This document shows positions 1-12,389 of a stretch of DNA of 64,000 bases, piece by piece; position 1 is the stretch's first letter; each line of letters starts with the position of its first letter. Position numbers and translations under genes: made by a program. The DNA is from Erwinia pyrifoliae DSM 12163 (GTDB lineage Bacteria; Pseudomonadota; Gammaproteobacteria; Enterobacterales; Enterobacteriaceae): positions 2,540,916-2,604,915 of the forward strand of contig NC_017390.1 of the NCBI RefSeq assembly GCF_000026985.1, read 5' to 3'. The notes under the pieces are model-generated. The model ran no database searches and was not told where the DNA came from. It saw nothing but the letters and a program-made list of their open reading frames with translations.

Positions 1-38
1 GTGTAGCGAAAACTACCAGGCTTTGCACCTGCCCTGTG

Positions 39-533
39 TTACCGAGTTTTAATGACTAACCGGTTACTTTGTTTTACTTCTTCCATGACCACGTAGGTAC
101 GGGTATCGTTCACCCCCGGCAGACGTAGCAGGGTTTCGCCGAGTAATTTACGGTATGCCGACATATCCGGTACACGCGTTTTTAATAAATAGTCGAAATC
201 ACCAGAAACAAGGTGACATTCTTGAGTTTCCTCAAGTTTTTGTACGGCGGCGTTAAATTGCTCAAACACATCCGGCGCACCGCGATTCAGAGTAATCTCA
301 ACGAATACCAGCAGTGAAGCATCCAGATAATGCGGATTGAGCTGAGCGGTATAACCGAGAATAAAACCCTGTCGTTCCAGACGACGTACGCGCTCCAGGC
401 ACGGTGTTGGCGATAAGCCGACGCGCTTAGAGAGTTCGACGTTAGAAATACGTCCATCTTTCTGTAGTTCATTCAAGATGTTGCGGTCAATTCTATCCAG
501 ATCTTTACCAGGTCGTTTTTTATTTTCTACCAT
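39..533 (-). CDS. lrp: Leucine-responsive regulatory protein Lrp
   Basis: Global DNA-binding regulator of amino-acid metabolism and transport; in the cytoplasm it forms dimers to hexadecamers that sense leucine. The 164-residue product has the family's exact length: an N-terminal winged helix-turn-helix (about residues 12-60, with LSKRVGLSPTPCLERVRRL) followed by the RAM ligand-binding/oligomerisation domain (about 70-155). The start MVENKKRPGKDLDRIDRNIL matches the E. coli protein. It is divergent from trxB across a long intergenic region, as in E. coli. Identification is near certain from the sequence match; regulatory targets in this organism are inferred. Confidence 0.98.
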   Translation of the reverse strand: MVENKKRPGKDLDRIDRNILNELQKDGRISNVELSKRVGLSPTPCLERVRRLERQGFILGYTAQLNPHYLDASLLVFVEITLNRGAPDVFEQFNAAVQKLEETQECHLVSGDFDYLLKTRVPDMSAYRKLLGETLLRLPGVNDTRTYVVMEEVKQSNRLVIKTR

Positions 534-2024
<1,491 letters not shown>

Positions 2025-2055
2025 CCTGTTAAAATTTTGAGCTTATTATCACCAG

Positions 2056-2080
2056 GGCGACGAGCAATTGTCGCCTTTTT
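2056..2080 (+). terminator. Rho-independent terminator after trxB
   Basis: Stem GGCGAC (2056-2061) with GTCGCC (2070-2075), 8-nt loop, then TTTTT. It separates trxB from cydDC. Confidence 0.8.
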
Positions 2081-2166
2081 GCCCTCTGCGTTGTACCATT
2101 GCCACGACATCAATCCTTCCAGGCTTTTGCCTTTCTACTGTTTACGACAGGGCAATACGGCAACAG

Positions 2167-3936
2167 ATGAACAAAACACGGCAACACATTCTCACCCGCT
2201 GGCTAAAAAGTCAGAGCGTGCACGGTCAGCGCTGGCTGCGTCTCTCATTTCTGTCAGGCATTTTGAGCACTCTGCTGATCCTTGCTCAGGCCTGGTTGCT
2301 GGCCGCGCTGTTACAGGCATTAATGGTTGACCAGCAGCCGCGTAACGCTCTGCTGGTTCACTTCAGCTTGCTGCTGGCCTGTTTTGCCGGGCGCGCGTTA
2401 CTGGCGTGGTTACGTGAGAAAGCAGGTTGTCAAGCGGGCCAGGCAATACGCCAGGCGTTACGTCAGCAGGTGTTAAACCGGCTGGCGCATCTCGGCCCGG
2501 CGTGGATTCAGGGAAAACCGGCCGGCAGCTGGGCAACGCTCCTGATGGAACAGATTGAGGATATGCAGGATTATTATGGCCGTTATCTGCCACAAATGAT
2601 GCTGGCCGGCGCGATCCCGTTGCTGGTACTGCTGGTGTTGTTCCCGGTGAACTGGGCTGCGTCTCTGATACTTCTGGCTACCGCGCCGCTTATCCCGCTG
2701 TTTATGGCGATGGTCGGTATGGGGGCTGCGGATGCTAACCGCCGAAACTTCCTTGCGCTGTCGCGTTTGAGCGGACAGTTTCTTGACCGACTGCGCGGAC
2801 TGGACACGTTGCGTCTGTTCCATCGCGCCACGGCGGAAACAGCCACCATCGCCACGGCTTCTGAGCAGTTCCGCCAGCGCACCATGGAAGTTCTGCGTAT
2901 GGCGTTTCTCTCTTCCGCCGTGTTAGAGTTTTTCGCCTCGATTTCCATTGCGCTGATCGCCGTCTATTTTGGCTTCTCCTACCTGGGCATATTTGATTTC
3001 GGCCATTACAGCGGCCCGGTGACCCTGTTTGCTGGCTTCCTGGTGTTGACCCTCGCCCCGGAGTTTTATCAACCGTTACGCGATCTCGGCACCTTTTATC
3101 ATGCTAAAGCACAGGCAGTTGGCGCGGCTGACGCGTTAGTAAGCTTTCTTGATGCGAGTGAAGCGGCCGCGACAGAACGTGGCGATTTAACGCCGCAGTT
3201 CGACAAAGGTGTCAACCTGGTGGCCACCGGGTTGACGATTGTCAGCGCCGACGGCCAGCAGCTGGCCGGGCCGCTGGATTTCACGTTACGGCCGGGGCAA
3301 CGTATCGCGCTGGTGGGGCAAAGCGGCGCCGGAAAAACCTCGTTGATGAACCTGCTACTTGGCAACCTGCCCTATCGCGGTTCACTGTTGGTTAACGGCA
3401 CAGAACTGCGCGATATCGCCCTACCGCACTGGCAACAGCAGCTGGCCTGGGTCGGACAAAACCCCCACCTCCCGGCCGCCACACTGCGGCAGAATATTCT
3501 GCCGGGCGGTCATCTCGATGAGGTGCGTCTGCAACAAGTGCTGGCGCTGGCTGGCGTAAATGAATTCTTGCCACGACTGCCGGCAGGCCTCGATAGCGAC
3601 ACGGGGGATCGGGCTGCTACGCTGTCGGTCGGACAGGCTCAGCGTGTGGCCGTTGCGCGTGCGTTGATGAAACCCTGCCGGTTACTTCTCCTGGATGAAC
3701 CCGACGCCAGCCTTGATGCGCAAAGTGAACAGCACGTTAACCGCGCGCTGCTTGAGGCATCCAGAGCGCAAAGTACGCTGCTGATCACCCATCAGCTGGA
3801 TCGTCTGGCGCAATGGGATGAGATTTGGCTGATGCATGATGGCAAAATTGTGCAGCAGGGATGCTGGGATACGCTGGCCAATCAGCCAGGCCCCTTCGCC
3901 GGGCTGCTGGCACAACGGGGAGGATCGCTTGAATGA
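2167..3936 (+). CDS. cydD: Cysteine/glutathione ABC exporter subunit CydD
   Basis: One half of the heterodimeric inner-membrane ABC exporter CydDC, which moves glutathione and cysteine to the periplasm and is needed to assemble cytochrome bd. The protein has 589 residues (E. coli 588): an N-terminal six-helix membrane domain (about 20-320) and a C-terminal ATPase with Walker A GQSGAGKTS, signature LSVGQAQ and Walker B LLLLDEPDASLD. The ABC signature has V for the usual G at position three, as in E. coli CydD. The start MNKTRQHILTRWLK was set by homology; an upstream extension is open but unlike the family. The stop overlaps the cydC start by 4 bp (ATGA), so translation is coupled. Confidence 0.97.
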   Translation: MNKTRQHILTRWLKSQSVHGQRWLRLSFLSGILSTLLILAQAWLLAALLQALMVDQQPRNALLVHFSLLLACFAGRALLAWLREKAGCQAGQAIRQALRQQVLNRLAHLGPAWIQGKPAGSWATLLMEQIEDMQDYYGRYLPQMMLAGAIPLLVLLVLFPVNWAASLILLATAPLIPLFMAMVGMGAADANRRNFLALSRLSGQFLDRLRGLDTLRLFHRATAETATIATASEQFRQRTMEVLRMAFLSSAVLEFFASISIALIAVYFGFSYLGIFDFGHYSGPVTLFAGFLVLTLAPEFYQPLRDLGTFYHAKAQAVGAADALVSFLDASEAAATERGDLTPQFDKGVNLVATGLTIVSADGQQLAGPLDFTLRPGQRIALVGQSGAGKTSLMNLLLGNLPYRGSLLVNGTELRDIALPHWQQQLAWVGQNPHLPAATLRQNILPGGHLDEVRLQQVLALAGVNEFLPRLPAGLDSDTGDRAATLSVGQAQRVAVARALMKPCRLLLLDEPDASLDAQSEQHVNRALLEASRAQSTLLITHQLDRLAQWDEIWLMHDGKIVQQGCWDTLANQPGPFAGLLAQRGGSLE

Positions 3937-5663
3937 AAACTCTGCTGCCATTTCTGAAACTATATCGTCGCCATACTTTGCGGCTGCTGTGCGGCATCCT
4001 GCTGGCGGCGACCACGCTGCTGGCCAGTATTGGCCTGCTGACGCTGTCCGGCTGGTTCCTTGCGGCTACGTCGCTGGCTGGCGTGGCGGGCATTTACAGC
4101 TTCAACTATATGTTGCCCGCTGCCGGCGTGCGCGGCGCGGCCATCAGTCGTACCGTCGCCCGCTACCTGGAGCGGCTGGTCAGCCACGACGGCACCTTCC
4201 GGGTACTGCAACATCTGCGGGTATTTACCTTCAGTAAACTGCTACCGCTTTCACCGGCAGGTCTCACCCGCTTCCGTCAGGGAGATCTGCTTAATCGCCT
4301 GGTTGCCGACGTTGATACGCTGGATCATCTCTATCTACGGGTCATTGCGCCGCTGGTTGGCGCACTGACGGTGATGGTGGTGGTCACCACAGGTCTGAGC
4401 TGGCTGGACGGCAGGTTGGCGCTTACCCTTGGAGCGTTGATGCTGCTAACCCTGCTGCTGCTGCCGCCGATATTTTATCGTGCCGGACTGCCGGTTGGTA
4501 TCGATCTGACCCGCCTGCGCAGTGAGTACCGTAACAGCCTGACCAGCTGGTTGCAGGGGCAGACGGAGCTAAGTCTTTATGGCGCAGCTGGCCGCTTTCG
4601 TCAGGGGATGGACGCCACTGAAGCGGCATGGCTGGTCGCTCAACGGCGACAGGCAAGCCTGACCGGAATGTCACAGGGGCTGGTCATGCTGATGGGCGGA
4701 ATTGCCGTGACGCTGATTTTGTGGTTAACCGCCAGCGGTGTCGGCGGCGATGCCCATCCTGGCGCATATATAGCCCTGTTTGTCTTCTGTGCGCTGGCCG
4801 CTTTTGAAGCTCTTGGTCCGGTGGGTACGGCATTTCAGCATCTCGGGCATGTTATCGCTTCAGCGCAGCGCGTCTCTGAGATTATGGCACAGCGTCCGCA
4901 GGTTACCTTTGCGGCGAAAGGTACTGCACCACAACCTGATGCAGCGGCGCTGAGTCTGAATAACGTCAGCTTCCGCTATGATGATGGCCCTTTTGCCATT
5001 GAAAACCTGTCGCTGGACATTGCCGCCGGACAACATATCGCCCTGCTGGGGCGTACCGGCTGCGGCAAATCCACGCTGTTGCAGCTGCTGACCCGCGCCT
5101 GGGACCCACAGTGCGGCAGCATTTTACTGAACGGTCAACCGCTGCACGCCTGGAGCGAAACTGAACTGCGTGCCTGTACCAGCGTCGTGACCCAACGCGT
5201 GCATCTGTTTAGCGCCAGCCTGCGGGATAACCTGCTGCTGGCCGCCGGATCCAGCCAGGATGAACAACTGTCAGACGCGCTGCGTCAGGTGGGGCTGGAG
5301 AAGCTGCTGAACAACGATGCGGGACTGGATGCCTGGCTGGGTGAAGGCGGTCGTCAGCTTTCCGGCGGGGAATTACGCCGCCTCGGCCTGGCGCGGGCGC
5401 TGCTGCATAACGCTCCCCTGATGCTGCTGGATGAGCCTACCGAGGGGCTGGATGCGGAGACCGAGCAGCAGATTCTGGCTCTGCTGCGTAAAGTTGCCAG
5501 CGGCAAAACCCTGATTATGGTCACCCACAGACTGCACGGACTGGCGCACTTTGACCAAATTTGCGTGCTGGATAACGGCCAGCTGATTGAGCAGGGAAAT
5601 CATCGGCAACTCGTCGCAAAACAGGGCCGCTACTGGACATTTCTTCAACGCTTTGCGCTATAG
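3933..5663 (+). CDS. cydC: Cysteine/glutathione ABC exporter subunit CydC
   Basis: Partner of CydD. The 576 residues form a membrane domain (about 1-300, with SGWFLAATSLAG near the first helices) and an ATPase domain with Walker A GRTGCGKST, signature LSGGE and Walker B LMLLDEPTEGLD. The ATG overlaps the cydD stop by 4 bp, and aat begins 30 bp downstream, which is the E. coli arrangement cydD-cydC-aat. No lesions were seen. Function is taken from the E. coli pair, where loss abolishes cytochrome bd and periplasmic thiol balance. Confidence 0.97.
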   Translation: MKTLLPFLKLYRRHTLRLLCGILLAATTLLASIGLLTLSGWFLAATSLAGVAGIYSFNYMLPAAGVRGAAISRTVARYLERLVSHDGTFRVLQHLRVFTFSKLLPLSPAGLTRFRQGDLLNRLVADVDTLDHLYLRVIAPLVGALTVMVVVTTGLSWLDGRLALTLGALMLLTLLLLPPIFYRAGLPVGIDLTRLRSEYRNSLTSWLQGQTELSLYGAAGRFRQGMDATEAAWLVAQRRQASLTGMSQGLVMLMGGIAVTLILWLTASGVGGDAHPGAYIALFVFCALAAFEALGPVGTAFQHLGHVIASAQRVSEIMAQRPQVTFAAKGTAPQPDAAALSLNNVSFRYDDGPFAIENLSLDIAAGQHIALLGRTGCGKSTLLQLLTRAWDPQCGSILLNGQPLHAWSETELRACTSVVTQRVHLFSASLRDNLLLAAGSSQDEQLSDALRQVGLEKLLNNDAGLDAWLGEGGRQLSGGELRRLGLARALLHNAPLMLLDEPTEGLDAETEQQILALLRKVASGKTLIMVTHRLHGLAHFDQICVLDNGQLIEQGNHRQLVAKQGRYWTFLQRFAL

Positions 5664-5693
5664 TGATGATCCCGTTCTCATGAGCATATTTCC

Positions 5694-6386
5694 ATGCGGC
5701 TAATCCAGCTTTCGCGCGAATCGCTAAACTTCCCGCCGCCTGAAAAGGCGCTGCGGGAACCGAATGGCCTGTTGGCAATGGGCGGCGACCTGAGTCCCCA
5801 GCGGCTGTTAAACGCTTATCACCGTGGCATTTTCCCGTGGTTTTCTCCGGGCGACCCCATTCTCTGGTGGTCGCCCGATCCGCGTGCGATCCTGCTGCCG
5901 CAGCACTTTCACCTAAGCCGCAGTATGAAGCGTTTCCATCAGCATTCCTCCTATCGTGTCACCCTTAATCAACGGTTCCGTGAAGTCATTGAAGGCTGCG
6001 CCTGCGATCGACAGGAAGGAACATGGATTACTCACGAAGTGAAGCACGCCTGGCAGCGGCTGCATGCACTGGGTCATGCGCATTCTGTTGAAGTATGGCA
6101 CGGTGACGAACTGGTTGGCGGGATGTACGGCCTGGCGCTGGGGCAAATATTTTGTGGCGAATCGATGTTCAGCCGTAGAGAGAATGCGTCCAAAACCGCA
6201 CTGCTGGTATTTTGTCACTACTTTCTGCAACAGGGTGGCAAACTGATTGATTGCCAGGTTCTGAATCCCCATACCCGGTCTTTGGGGGCGCAGGAAATTT
6301 CGCGCGCCAGCTACCTTGAATATGTCAGTTCTCTGGCATTTCAGCCACTTTCAGCCAACTGCTGGCGGGCGCAGCGGCTTTTTTAG
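5694..6386 (+). CDS. aat: Leucyl/phenylalanyl-tRNA-protein transferase Aat
   Basis: Adds Leu or Phe from aminoacyl-tRNA to proteins with N-terminal Arg or Lys, making them N-end-rule substrates. 230 residues (E. coli 234). Family blocks are plain: the N-terminal [28 protein letters not shown], the FPWF and [10 protein letters not shown] block, [21 protein letters not shown] with FCGESMFS, and [19 protein letters not shown] near the C-terminus. Its substrates are delivered by ClpS to ClpAP, and both clpA and clpS lie about 1-3.5 kb downstream, so the whole Leu/N-degron pathway except clpP is in this window. Confidence 0.97.
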   Translation: MRLIQLSRESLNFPPPEKALREPNGLLAMGGDLSPQRLLNAYHRGIFPWFSPGDPILWWSPDPRAILLPQHFHLSRSMKRFHQHSSYRVTLNQRFREVIEGCACDRQEGTWITHEVKHAWQRLHALGHAHSVEVWHGDELVGGMYGLALGQIFCGESMFSRRENASKTALLVFCHYFLQQGGKLIDCQVLNPHTRSLGAQEISRASYLEYVSSLAFQPLSANCWRAQRLF

Positions 6387-6427
6387 CGTAATCGTTAGAT
6401 GTTTTACACGCATGGTGATTAGAACAG

Positions 6428-6436
6428 TGGTACAAT
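6428..6436 (+). promoter_or_regulatory. Candidate extended -10 promoter for infA
   Basis: TGG-TACAAT fits an extended -10 element, located about 310 bp upstream of infA. The gap 6387-6743 holds no convincing gene; E. coli infA also has a long leader with more than one promoter. The small frames open in this leader show no family resemblance. The transcript start was not established. Confidence 0.35.
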
Positions 6437-6689
6437 GTGCGCGTTTGGTATGTCGTCCGCCTTTCATCGGTACAAGATGGTGAAGCGGAATACCCGGCTG
6501 AGAATCGCAACGCACCTTGTCAGAACTGTTTTAATCGTGCGAAAAGCAGATTTAAACAGATTCTTAGCCCGCTGTTCCCCCACGCTGACGCTATTTACTC
6601 CAGATTTAATCGTAACTCGTCTGCGCCGGTTGTGCGTAAGAGGGGTTGATGTGGGTGAATTCATCCGCAATTCTTTACTTAATACGTGA

Positions 6690-6962
<273 letters not shown>

Positions 6963-7010
6963 TTTGCCCTATTCTGCCGTGCTGCCGCACTGACAGCAGC
7001 ACTGATAGCC

Positions 7011-7044
7011 AAGGCCAGACAGGTAACTGTCCGGCCTTTTTTTT
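7011..7044 (+). terminator. Terminator after infA
   Basis: GC-rich stem-loop: GGCC-A-GACAG pairs with CTGTC-C-GGCC around a GTAA loop, followed by eight Ts. The 180 bp up to the clpA terminator contain small hairpins only; no tRNA was found. Confidence 0.9.
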
Positions 7045-7227
7045 ATACGGCAAAAGTTGTTACCCGTACCGGGTAAGCCGCCGTTTGCAGGTTAAGCCGT
7101 TGTCGTACTGAAACGGGCGCGCCAGGCGATGGGCGAAACGGCGGTGACGGTCCCGCGCTAACCCACCGCCGCCCGTTAAGCTGCCTGAAGGAATAAAGGA
7201 AGCCTGCATTGATTGCTGGCGTAAAGC

Positions 7228-7266
7228 AAAAAAAAAGCCTGACGAGAGAGGATCTCGTCAGGCTTT
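7228..7266 (-). terminator. Terminator after clpA
   Basis: On the minus strand, AAGCCTGACGAGA pairs with its complement around a short loop and is followed by a run of nine Ts (seen as As at 7228-7236). It sits about 20 bp after the clpA stop codon. Confidence 0.9.
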
Positions 7267-7287
7267 ATGCTAATGCCACCAGGTGGA

Positions 7288-9564
7288 TTAATGCACCGCG
7301 CCTTCCGCTTTGCGCTTCTCCGCGCTGAGGAAATGGTAGGTAAGCTGGTTTTTCTCTTTATCCAGCGTCACCGACACCGATCCGCCTTCTACCAGTGAAC
7401 CAAACAGCAATTCATTGGCAAGCGGTTTCTTCAGATTTTCCTGCACGGTACGCGCCATCGGGCGCGCGCCCATCGCTTTGTCATAACCCTTATCCGCCAG
7501 CCAGTCGCGGGCATCATCACTGACTTCCAGCGAAACGCCTTTCGCATCCAGCTGAGCCTGTAGTTCAACAATAAATTTATCGACAACCTGGTGAATCACA
7601 GCCTGATCGAGGTGTTTGAACCAGATGATATTGTCCAGACGGTTACGGAACTCAGGCGTGAAGATCTTTTTAATTTCTTCCATCGCATCCGTGCTGTTGT
7701 CCTGTTGGATCAGGCCGATTGATTTGCGCTCCGTTTCCCGCACCCCGGCGTTAGTGGTCATCACCAGCACGACATTGCGGAAATCGGCTTTGCGGCCGTT
7801 GTTATCGGTCAGCATGCCGTTATCCATCACCTGTAACAGGAGATTGAACACGTCCGGATGGGCTTTCTCTATTTCATCCAGCAGTACCACCGCATGCGGA
7901 TGCTTAATCACCGCGTCGGTCAACAGACCGCCCTGGTCAAAGCCCACGTAACCAGGAGGTGCACCAATCAGGCGACTGACGGTGTGGCGCTCCATATACT
8001 CGGACATATCAAAACGCAGCAGCTCAATGCCCAGTGCTTTCGCCAGCTGCACTGTCACTTCCGTCTTCCCGACGCCGGTAGGGCCGGCAAACAGGAAGGA
8101 ACCCACCGGCTTGCGATCCTGACCCAGCCCGGCACGACTCATTTTGATGGCTTCGGTCAACACTTCAATCGCGTTATCCTGGCCGAACACCAGCATTTTC
8201 AGACGGTCGCCGAGGGTTTTCAGCGAATCGCGGTCAGACGCGGAAACGCTTTTCTCCGGAATGCGTGCAATACGCGCGACCACGGTTTCAATATCCGCCA
8301 CGTTCACGGTTTTCTTACGCTTGCTGACCGGCATCAGGCGCGCGCGCGCTCCGGCCTCATCGATCACGTCAATCGCTTTATCAGGCAGGTGACGATCGTT
8401 AATGTACTTCACCGCCAGTTCTACCGCCGCGCGTACTGCTTTAGCGGTATAGCGGACATCGTGATGCGCTTCGTACTTCGGCTTGAGGCCGATAATAATC
8501 TGCACCGTTTCATCGATGGAGGGTTCAGTAATGTCAATTTTCTGGAAGCGGCGCGCCAGCGCACGGTCTTTCTCAAAGATATTGCTGAATTCCTGATAGG
8601 TCGTCGAACCCATCACGCGGATTTTGCCACCCGACAGCAGCGGTTTAATCAGGTTTGCTGCATCTACCTGACCGCCAGAGGCTGCGCCGGCACCGATGAT
8701 AGTGTGAATTTCATCGATAAACAGAATGCTATTATGATCCTGCTCCAGCTGTTTCAGCAGGGCTTTAAAACGCTTCTCAAAATCACCGCGATATTTAGTC
8801 CCGGCCAGCAGCGACCCGATATCCAGCGAGTAAATGGTGCACTCTTTCATTACTTCCGGTACGTCGCCCTGCACGATACGCCAGGCCAGACCTTCCGCAA
8901 TGGCGGTTTTGCCAACGCCAGACTCGCCCACCAGTAGCGGGTTATTTTTACGCCGACGGCACAGCACCTGAACGGCACGTTCCAGCTCTTTCTCGCGGCC
9001 GATCAGCGGGTCGATCCCCCCGACGCGGGCAAGCTGGTTAAGGTTGGTGGTGAAGTTTTCCATACGTTCCTCCCCGCCTGCTTGCTCTTCGTTTATCGGA
9101 TTTTCTGCACCCGATGCCGGGCCTGGCTCATCTTTACGCATACCGTGAGAAATAAAGTTCACCACATCAAGACGGCTGACCTCGTGCTTGCGCAGCAGAT
9201 AAGCCGCCTGTGACTCCTGTTCGCTAAATATAGCGACCAGCACGTTGGCTCCGGCCACTTCACTGCGGCCGGATGATTGCACATGAAATACCGCACGTTG
9301 CAGCACGCGCTGGAAGCTCAGCGTCGGCTGGGTATCGCGATCTTTCTCACTGACCGGCAGGACCGGAGTGGTTTGTTCGATGAAAGCTTCAAGCTCCTGG
9401 CGTAATGCCACGATATCCACCGCACAGGCTTCCAGTGCCTCTCTGGCCGACGGGTTACTTAACAGCGCCAGTAACAGATGTTCGACGGTCATAAACTCAT
9501 GTCGGTGCTCACGCGCTCTGGCGAAAGCCATATTTAAACTGAGTTCCAGTTCTTGGTTGAGCAT
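7288..9564 (-). CDS. clpA: ATP-dependent Clp protease ATP-binding subunit ClpA
   Basis: AAA+ unfoldase that feeds substrates to ClpP. 758 residues, the family length: N-domain (1-about 145) that docks ClpS, ATPase D1 with Walker [10 protein letters not shown] and Walker [11 protein letters not shown], and D2 with [11 protein letters not shown] and [16 protein letters not shown] ClpP-docking IGL tripeptide appears in [10 protein letters not shown]. The start at 9564 ([14 protein letters not shown]) follows AGAGG at 5-bp spacing; a GTG two codons upstream overlaps that ribosome site and was rejected. clpS lies 28 bp upstream on the same strand. Confidence 0.98.
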   Translation of the reverse strand: MLNQELELSLNMAFARAREHRHEFMTVEHLLLALLSNPSAREALEACAVDIVALRQELEAFIEQTTPVLPVSEKDRDTQPTLSFQRVLQRAVFHVQSSGRSEVAGANVLVAIFSEQESQAAYLLRKHEVSRLDVVNFISHGMRKDEPGPASGAENPINEEQAGGEERMENFTTNLNQLARVGGIDPLIGREKELERAVQVLCRRRKNNPLLVGESGVGKTAIAEGLAWRIVQGDVPEVMKECTIYSLDIGSLLAGTKYRGDFEKRFKALLKQLEQDHNSILFIDEIHTIIGAGAASGGQVDAANLIKPLLSGGKIRVMGSTTYQEFSNIFEKDRALARRFQKIDITEPSIDETVQIIIGLKPKYEAHHDVRYTAKAVRAAVELAVKYINDRHLPDKAIDVIDEAGARARLMPVSKRKKTVNVADIETVVARIARIPEKSVSASDRDSLKTLGDRLKMLVFGQDNAIEVLTEAIKMSRAGLGQDRKPVGSFLFAGPTGVGKTEVTVQLAKALGIELLRFDMSEYMERHTVSRLIGAPPGYVGFDQGGLLTDAVIKHPHAVVLLDEIEKAHPDVFNLLLQVMDNGMLTDNNGRKADFRNVVLVMTTNAGVRETERKSIGLIQQDNSTDAMEEIKKIFTPEFRNRLDNIIWFKHLDQAVIHQVVDKFIVELQAQLDAKGVSLEVSDDARDWLADKGYDKAMGARPMARTVQENLKKPLANELLFGSLVEGGSVSVTLDKEKNQLTYHFLSAEKRKAEGAVH

Positions 9565-9592
9565 AGGCACCTCTCACAGTAGATCGCCTTCT

Positions 9593-9913
9593 TCAGGCTT
9601 TTTCCAGCGTACATAGCAACGGATGCTCGTTATCTCTGGCATATTTGTTCACATGAGCGACTTTGGTTTCGGCCACTTCGGCAGTGAAAACACCACAAAC
9701 CGCTTTACCCTGGTAGTGAACGGTAAGCATCAGTTGCGTTGCACGTTCAATATCATAAGAAAAGAACTTTTGCAGAACGTCAATAACAAATTCCATTGGG
9801 GTGAAATCGTCATTGTTCAAAATAACTTTATACATTGAGGGTGGCTTGAGCGCTTCACGGACTTTATCGTTTGCAAGCTGTTCAAAATTAAGCCAGTCGT
9901 TTGTCTTTCCCAT
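9593..9913 (-). CDS. clpS: ClpAP adaptor ClpS
   Basis: Adaptor that recognises N-terminal Leu, Phe, Trp and Tyr and hands the substrate to ClpA. The 106 residues equal the E. coli length. The N-degron pocket block [20 protein letters not shown] (about 28-47) is intact, as is the histidine of [15 protein letters not shown]. It is transcribed just ahead of clpA, and aat, which makes some of its substrates, is nearby. Confidence 0.98.
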   Translation of the reverse strand: MGKTNDWLNFEQLANDKVREALKPPSMYKVILNNDDFTPMEFVIDVLQKFFSYDIERATQLMLTVHYQGKAVCGVFTAEVAETKVAHVNKYARDNEHPLLCTLEKA

Positions 9914-10327
9914 ATTTTCCCAGTGTGTTCAGCATAACTTTCGCCAGACTTAGCTTGTTCAGTTCAGGAACAGCCTGAACAGTAAGTCAAACAGTGCGGT
10001 TAAATTTTTTGTTGCATTCCCGCCAATCGCGACCTTTATCACAAAATTTGCAATAGCGTTAACTGCTTCAAATTTTAGTGAATTTTTCCCCGCTTCAGAC
10101 TGACGTTTACTTGACCGTACCCATCAATTCTTTACAGTACAGCAACAGGCTGGCTCGAATAATTCAATTTACAGTGGGGCGGCAAGCGGGTAAATCCCGA
10201 TTAGCTGACCCCAGTCAGTGATTCGGGTGAACACGCGCCGCCAACGCACTTGCATCTTGAAGTATAACGGGTTTTACCGCCTGAACACCTCACCCAATAC
10301 ATACAGTCTTTCGAGGGATGAAGAAGC
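9914..10327. other. Divergent clpS/cspD intergenic region
   Basis: About 410 bp between divergent genes, containing only promoters as far as can be judged. No RNA gene, repeat or small protein was recognised. The GC-rich stretch from about 10160 to 10240 can fold but has no terminator signature. Confidence 0.5.
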
Positions 10328-10555
10328 ATGATGACGGGTACTGTTAAATGGTTTAATAACGCCAAAGGCTTCGGTTTCATCTGTCCGGTGGGCGGTGGCG
10401 ATGATATCTTCGCGCACTACTCCACTATCCAGATGGACGGTTACAGAACGCTGAAAGCCGGGCAGCAAGTCCAGTTTGACGTGCATCAGGGACCAAAGGG
10501 CAACCATGCCAGCCTCATAGTCCCTGTGGAAGAAGTGCTGGCGATTAGCGCCTGA
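10328..10555 (+). CDS. cspD: Cold-shock-like protein CspD
   Basis: A 75-residue cold-shock domain protein. In E. coli CspD is induced in stationary phase rather than by cold, binds single-stranded DNA and inhibits replication. RNP1-like KGFGFI and RNP2-like DIFAHYS motifs are present. The start was set at 10328 because MMTGTVKWFNNAKG aligns with the E. coli start; the second ATG directly follows. CspD is itself a protease-controlled protein in E. coli and sits divergent from clpS-clpA. A clear terminator follows. Confidence 0.95.
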   Translation: MMTGTVKWFNNAKGFGFICPVGGGDDIFAHYSTIQMDGYRTLKAGQQVQFDVHQGPKGNHASLIVPVEEVLAISA

Positions 10556-10589
10556 TCCTCAACACACATTCTGTCCAACCCTGAGACAA

Positions 10590-10618
10590 AATGCCAGCCG
10601 GCAGCGCTGGCATTTTTT
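10590..10618 (+). terminator. Terminator after cspD
   Basis: ATGCCAGC pairs with GCTGGCAT around a 7-nt loop and is followed by TTTTTT. Confidence 0.9.
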
Positions 10619-10736
10619 ATGCAGAACACGGCCGCTTTCATCTATATGGGTGATTGTCAGATAATTTCAAGTCTGCGCTTAACCGCCGTGCGCAAAACGG
10701 GCCTGCAGACAGCGATCGCTGGCTGTTGATTTTCCT

Positions 10737-12389
10737 TCATTCGGTTTTGCCGCGCGCCAGCCACTGTACCCGGGCAAACATCTTACGCAGCAGCGCCGGC
10801 ACCGCTTCCGAACCCCGTTCTGCCGCATCCATCGCTACGGCAATCGCCAGTTCCGGCTTTGAAGAGTGGTGAACCGCCTTTGCGATAATGCGCCGCAAAT
10901 TCATCGGCACATTAGAAGGCAAGCGGGCAATACGATGATAAACCTCAGAGAATCCCTGCCTGTACAGGAAATGCTCCATATCCAGTGCGGGTAATTGGGT
11001 CAGATGTTGCTGTTCTGGCTCGCCATCCAGCAGGCTGTGGGCAGTAGCGGCGTATTTTCTTCCCGCGTCATCGCCATCGGTCAATACATGCCACTCAATG
11101 CCCATGCGCCCGGCAAACGTCAGCAACGGCCGCAGCCCACACTGGGCAAACTCAATCACCTTCACCCCTTCGGCAGCAAAGTGGTGACCGCATTGATGCG
11201 CCAGCTCGTTCATTATCCACACTTCGGTTTCACCTTCCACCAGCAGCCAGCAGCGGGCAAATAGCGAAGAGGGACGGTTGAAGCGGATATGAAAAGCAAT
11301 ACGTCGGCTCTCTTCAGCGCTCAACCCTCCCGGGCCAATACGCCACGCCGCGACCCGTTCAGGCTCGCGGACCAGGCGGCATACCTGTTCCACCGGCACC
11401 TGCGACAGTAATTCTCCCGAATTGGTGGTGGTGATTTTTTGCAACGGCAACAGGTTAAGTAGCCCCCATGCCACCGCCAGCATAACCGGATGCAGGCGCG
11501 TTTCCGGGTCTTCTATCAGCAGCAGCGGCCGGGCCTGAGCATCAAGCTGATGCGCCCCGCGTACCTGCAGCAGCAGGGCAAACATCCGCAACAGGATCAC
11601 TCTGCGGCTGCGGCTGTCCGCCTCGGCAATCAGCCGATTAATATTATCCAGATAACGCCAGCCGCTGCGTGAAGCCATCTGATGGGATAAGCGCCCGCTT
11701 TGAGACGCTGCCGACGGCTGCTGAAGCGAAAAATAGTGTTCCAGCAGTTGTTGCATGGTTCTTAACCCCTGGCGCAGAGCGCTGTCGGTCAAACTCTGCG
11801 GGCGTGAATGCAAATCACGCGTCAGCGTATCTATTTGCGCTACCAGCACATTGAAACCGGCCTCATCGCCGTGTTGCGTTGGCTCAAGATGCATACGGCG
11901 GTTAAAGCGCGCATCACGCAGGCGTAACACCGGATGTAGCCGTTTAAGGGTACGGAGCCGACCGGTCCCATCGCCGGCCAGAACCTTCCCCAGTTCATCG
12001 AGAAAGTGATGACGGGTTATCACCGTTCCGTCCGCCAGCCGTTCCCCCAGCACCTGATAACAGAGTTGAGGCGTCCCCGCCTCGCCGCGCTGCCATAAAT
12101 CGCTTAACTCCGCGTAGCGCGCCGCGTTGCGCTGCCCGGCTTCGAACTCGCGGAAGGTAAAGCGTATCTGGATATGCCGTTCGCGCCCCGGGTTATCTCC
12201 CGGAGGAGAATGAAAATCCCCGGCGCTGAACTGATAAGGCTCGCCCGGGGCCAGCAGTAGCGTCAGCGCATCCAGCAGGCTGGATTTCCCCCAGGCATTT
12301 TCACCTATCAGCACGTTATTTTCTTCCAGCCTGAGCGACAGCTTATTGATACCACGAAAGCCGCTAACGGCGATTTTTTCCAGGATCAT
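10737..12389 (-). CDS. ybjD: OLD-family ATP-dependent endonuclease-like protein YbjD
   Basis: About 550 residues. The N-terminal half is an ABC/SMC-like ATPase with Walker [10 protein letters not shown] (about 32-40) and the block [13 protein letters not shown]. The C-terminal half is a TOPRIM nuclease domain with [15 protein letters not shown] and DGDDAGRKY as likely metal-binding acidic motifs. This is the architecture of OLD nucleases. The start at 12389 ([13 protein letters not shown]) was chosen because it follows GAGGC and matches the E. coli protein; the open frame extends 19 codons further. Divergent from poxB. Its physiological role is not established; OLD relatives act in DNA metabolism and phage defence. 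Confidence 0.93.
   Translation of the reverse strand: MILEKIAVSGFRGINKLSLRLEENNVLIGENAWGKSSLLDALTLLLAPGEPYQFSAGDFHSPPGDNPGRERHIQIRFTFREFEAGQRNAARYAELSDLWQRGEAGTPQLCYQVLGERLADGTVITRHHFLDELGKVLAGDGTGRLRTLKRLHPVLRLRDARFNRRMHLEPTQHGDEAGFNVLVAQIDTLTRDLHSRPQSLTDSALRQGLRTMQQLLEHYFSLQQPSAASQSGRLSHQMASRSGWRYLDNINRLIAEADSRSRRVILLRMFALLLQVRGAHQLDAQARPLLLIEDPETRLHPVMLAVAWGLLNLLPLQKITTTNSGELLSQVPVEQVCRLVREPERVAAWRIGPGGLSAEESRRIAFHIRFNRPSSLFARCWLLVEGETEVWIMNELAHQCGHHFAAEGVKVIEFAQCGLRPLLTFAGRMGIEWHVLTDGDDAGRKYAATAHSLLDGEPEQQHLTQLPALDMEHFLYRQGFSEVYHRIARLPSNVPMNLRRIIAKAVHHSSKPELAIAVAMDAAERGSEAVPALLRKMFARVQWLARGKTE

Noticed and set aside
6435..6689. Open frames in the infA leader
   Set aside because: They have no homology, are Arg/Leu-rich as expected by chance, and sit where E. 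coli also has a long untranslated leader.
7858..8937. Long frame opposite clpA (359 codons)
   Set aside because: It is an antisense shadow of clpA, rich in His, Arg and Gln, caused by codon bias of the real gene.
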